This document shows positions 62,413-64,000 of a stretch of DNA of 64,000 nucleotides, in pieces (position 1 is the stretch's first letter; every line of letters begins with the position of its first letter). This DNA is from Teichococcus coralli (GTDB lineage: Bacteria > Pseudomonadota > Alphaproteobacteria > Acetobacterales > Acetobacteraceae). Location of the stretch: assembly GCF_009829925.1 (NCBI RefSeq), contig NZ_SNVJ01000004.1, forward strand, positions 1 to 64,000. The letters are read 5' to 3'. Made by a program: the position numbers and the translations under genes. The notes beneath the pieces are model-generated. The model was given only the letters and a program-made list of their open reading frames with translations, did no database searches and was not told where the DNA came from.

Positions 62413-63365
62413 GGCAGGATCCCCGCCATCTGCGGCACGGAGGTGATGCGGGCGCGCAGCGCGCCCACTTCCGCCCGCGTGGGATGCGCCGTGCCGGCAT
62501 TGGAAACCGCCGCCGCTCCGGCAGCGACGCCCCAGGCAAAGGCGTCCGTGGGCATGTCGCCGCGGGCCAGGGCGAGCGTCATGGCGGCGAGGAAGCTGTC
62601 CCCCGCGCCCACCGCGCCGCGCACCACCACGTCGAGCGCCGGCAGGCGCAGCGTGCCGTCCGCCGTGGCCAGCAATGCGCCGTCGCCCCCCAGCGTCACC
62701 GCCACCATCCGGGCGCCGCCGCCGCGGACCACTTCCATCGCCGCCGCTTCCTGCGCCGCCGCCTCGCGCAGCGGCCGGCCCATCAGCGTCTCGAACTCGC
62801 CAAGGCTCGGCTTGATCAGCTCCAGCCCACCCTGCCGCAGCGCCAGCTCCAGCCCCTCGCCGGACGTGTCGAGCACGCAGTGCAGCCCCTGCCGGGAAGC
62901 CTGGGCGGCCAGCCGGGCGTAGAAGTCGGCCGGCACGCCGGGCGGCAGGCTGCCGCTGGCCACCAGCCAGCCTTCGCGCAACTCGGCCATGGCGGCCAGG
63001 GCGGCCTCCCATTCCGGCGCGGAAATGGCCGGCCCCTCCGCCACGAAGCGGTATTCCAGCCCGGTTTTCCGCTCCAGCACCGTATGGCTGATGCGGGTGC
63101 GCCCGGCGATCGGGATGGCGCGGTGCGGCACGCCGCCTTCCTCCAGCAGCTCCTCCAGGAACCGCCCGGTGACGCCTCCGGCCAGGATGATGGCGAGCGT
63201 CTCCCCGCCCAGCTCCCGCACCACCCGCGCCACGTTGACGCCGCCGCCGCCGGGATCCTGCCGCTCGCCATGGGTGCGGATCTTGCGGACCGGATGCACT
63301 GTCTCGGCCTCGCTGGCGAGGTCGATGGTGGGGTTCAGGGTCAGGGTCGCTACGAACGAGGACAT
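62409..63365 (-). CDS. PfkB-family sugar kinase (1-phosphofructokinase / Pfk-2 type)
   Basis: The 318-residue protein has TLNPTIDLASEAETVHPVRK at the start, GGGGVNVARVVRELGGET (residues about 39-56), KPSLGEFETLMGRPL and the C-terminal catalytic GAVGAGDSFLAAMTLALARG. These match Pfk-2, FruK and LacC. It is coupled to glucokinase, suggesting a fructose- or glucose-phosphate step; E. coli-like Pfk-2 and FruK cannot be told apart by eye. Confidence 0.88.
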   Translation of the reverse strand: MSSFVATLTLNPTIDLASEAETVHPVRKIRTHGERQDPGGGGVNVARVVRELGGETLAIILAGGVTGRFLEELLEEGGVPHRAIPIAGRTRISHTVLERKTGLEYRFVAEGPAISAPEWEAALAAMAELREGWLVASGSLPPGVPADFYARLAAQASRQGLHCVLDTSGEGLELALRQGGLELIKPSLGEFETLMGRPLREAAAQEAAAMEVVRGGGARMVAVTLGGDGALLATADGTLRLPALDVVVRGAVGAGDSFLAAMTLALARGDMPTDAFAWGVAAGAAAVSNAGTAHPTRAEVGALRARITSVPQMAGILP

Positions 63366-63609
63366 CGTGCCGGCACTCCTTGCTGGCCCCGACATATGGC
63401 GCGGGACTTGGTGTGTGTCATGGCGTGAGGCGGCGGAAGCCCGAAGGGTTGCCCCGCCCATGCCTCACCGCATCTTTACGAAGCCCTGGCGGCACCACGA
63501 TATTGTTGCGGTTCGGCCCAGCCCGGAAGGAAGGCTCCTTGCGCACCACGCCCCGCCCACGTGTTTCCGTTCTGGCCGGCGCCCATGGGCGCCATGGAGG
63601 CTCCGGGCG

Positions 63610-64000
63610 ATGCGCGTGAAGATGCGCACGCGGCGGTTCACGGGTGTGTTCCAGCCCTGGACGGATATCTGGTCCCGCTCCGGCTGGCGGGTGCAGACGC
63701 ATTGCAAGACCGGCCTCGGCCGGGCGGTGGACCCCTTCGGTGGCATCGCGCTGACCGGGGCGGCGGAGGCCTGCCTCGCGCAGGCGTCGCGCCTGGCGCG
63801 CCCCGCCGGCTGCCGCCGCGCGGTGGTGGTGCTGCATGGGCTCGGGCACCATCCCGGCGGCATGGCGCGGATGGCCGGCGCGCTGGCCGATACCGGCTGG
63901 GCGGTGGCGAATATCGGCTATGCCAGCCTGCGGCAGTCCCTGGAGCACCATGCGCGTGCGGCCAGCCGCGTTGCCGCCGCGCTGGCGGAGGATGGGGCCG
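63610..64000 (+). CDS. Alpha/beta hydrolase (partial, cut by window end)
   Basis: The open frame starts at ATG 63610 (MRVKMRTRRFTGVFQPWTDI) and runs off the window. It contains VVVLHGLGHHPGGMARMAGALADTGWAVANIGYASLR, an oxyanion-loop-type HGLG followed by alpha/beta-hydrolase secondary structure. The nucleophile is beyond the window. It could be a lipase or esterase. The preceding 244 bases (63366-63609) show no gene, hairpin or clear promoter. Confidence 0.65.
   Translation, partial: MRVKMRTRRFTGVFQPWTDIWSRSGWRVQTHCKTGLGRAVDPFGGIALTGAAEACLAQASRLARPAGCRRAVVVLHGLGHHPGGMARMAGALADTGWAVANIGYASLRQSLEHHARAASRVAAALAEDGA

Overview
GC-rich chromosomal DNA of an alphaproteobacterium, most likely family Acetobacteraceae (Roseomonas-like). 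This is inferred from gene content, codon use and protein sequence; no rRNA gene is present to confirm it. No tRNA, rRNA, CRISPR array, prophage, transposase or integrase was found.

Region 1 (1-14128) is the classical ribosomal super-operon in canonical order: end of tuf, then the S10 block (rpsJ, rplC, rplD, rplW, rplB, rpsS, rplV, rpsC, rplP, rpmC, rpsQ), the spc block (rplN, rplX, rplE, rpsN, rpsH, rplF, rplR, rpsE, rpmD, rplO, secY), adk, and the alpha block (rpsM, rpsK, rpoA, rplQ). A consensus-like promoter lies between adk and rpsM, and a 13-bp GNRA-capped hairpin closes the operon. Next come nadK, preceded by a very strong Shine-Dalgarno sequence and an overlapping 18-codon ORF, and a complete five-gene Dpp/Opp-type ABC importer (15307-20824).

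Region 2 (21041-40372) is metabolic and accessory: an asparaginase II, a MepK-like endopeptidase, and a 10-kb minus-strand catabolic cluster (23010-33065). The cluster holds an ornithine-cyclodeaminase-family protein, a three-subunit FAD/FAD/[2Fe-2S] dehydrogenase of the opine or D-hydroxyproline type, an SDR, an orphan peptide-type binding protein and a HyuB/HyuA (oxoprolinase-type) pair, with an IclR regulator divergent. A proline-rich protein ending in a MucR-like motif follows. Then comes a small LDH2 / metallo-beta-lactamase / Bug-receptor operon with a divergent double-winged-helix GntR regulator and a clear palindromic operator. SH3b-lipoprotein, SWIB and HNH-like genes close the region.

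Region 3 (40507-50705) holds an oil-body-associated-protein homologue (DUF1264), fhuF behind a Fur-box-like site, a CocE/NonD hydrolase, a polytopic membrane protein, two flavin reductases flanking a MYG1-family exonuclease, a glycine-oxidase-like flavoprotein and an SDR.

Region 4 (50865-57406) looks like one regulon: a COG4091 dehydrogenase with SAF domain, a GntR/FCD regulator, a PdxA-family dehydrogenase and a complete tripartite tricarboxylate transporter (tctC-tctB-tctA). The same 12-nt operator word occurs upstream of both outward-facing catabolic genes.

Region 5 (57693-64000) is housekeeping: an inositol-monophosphatase-family enzyme and a lipid kinase, a small protein behind a perfect CtrA-type site, an SDR, a ribbon-helix-helix-like protein, PfkB kinase-glucokinase, and a partial alpha/beta hydrolase cut by the window end. 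A recurring hairpin of the type CCGGGGGAA-loop-TTCCCCCGG with a pyrimidine tail marks many gene ends and behaves like a dispersed terminator repeat family.
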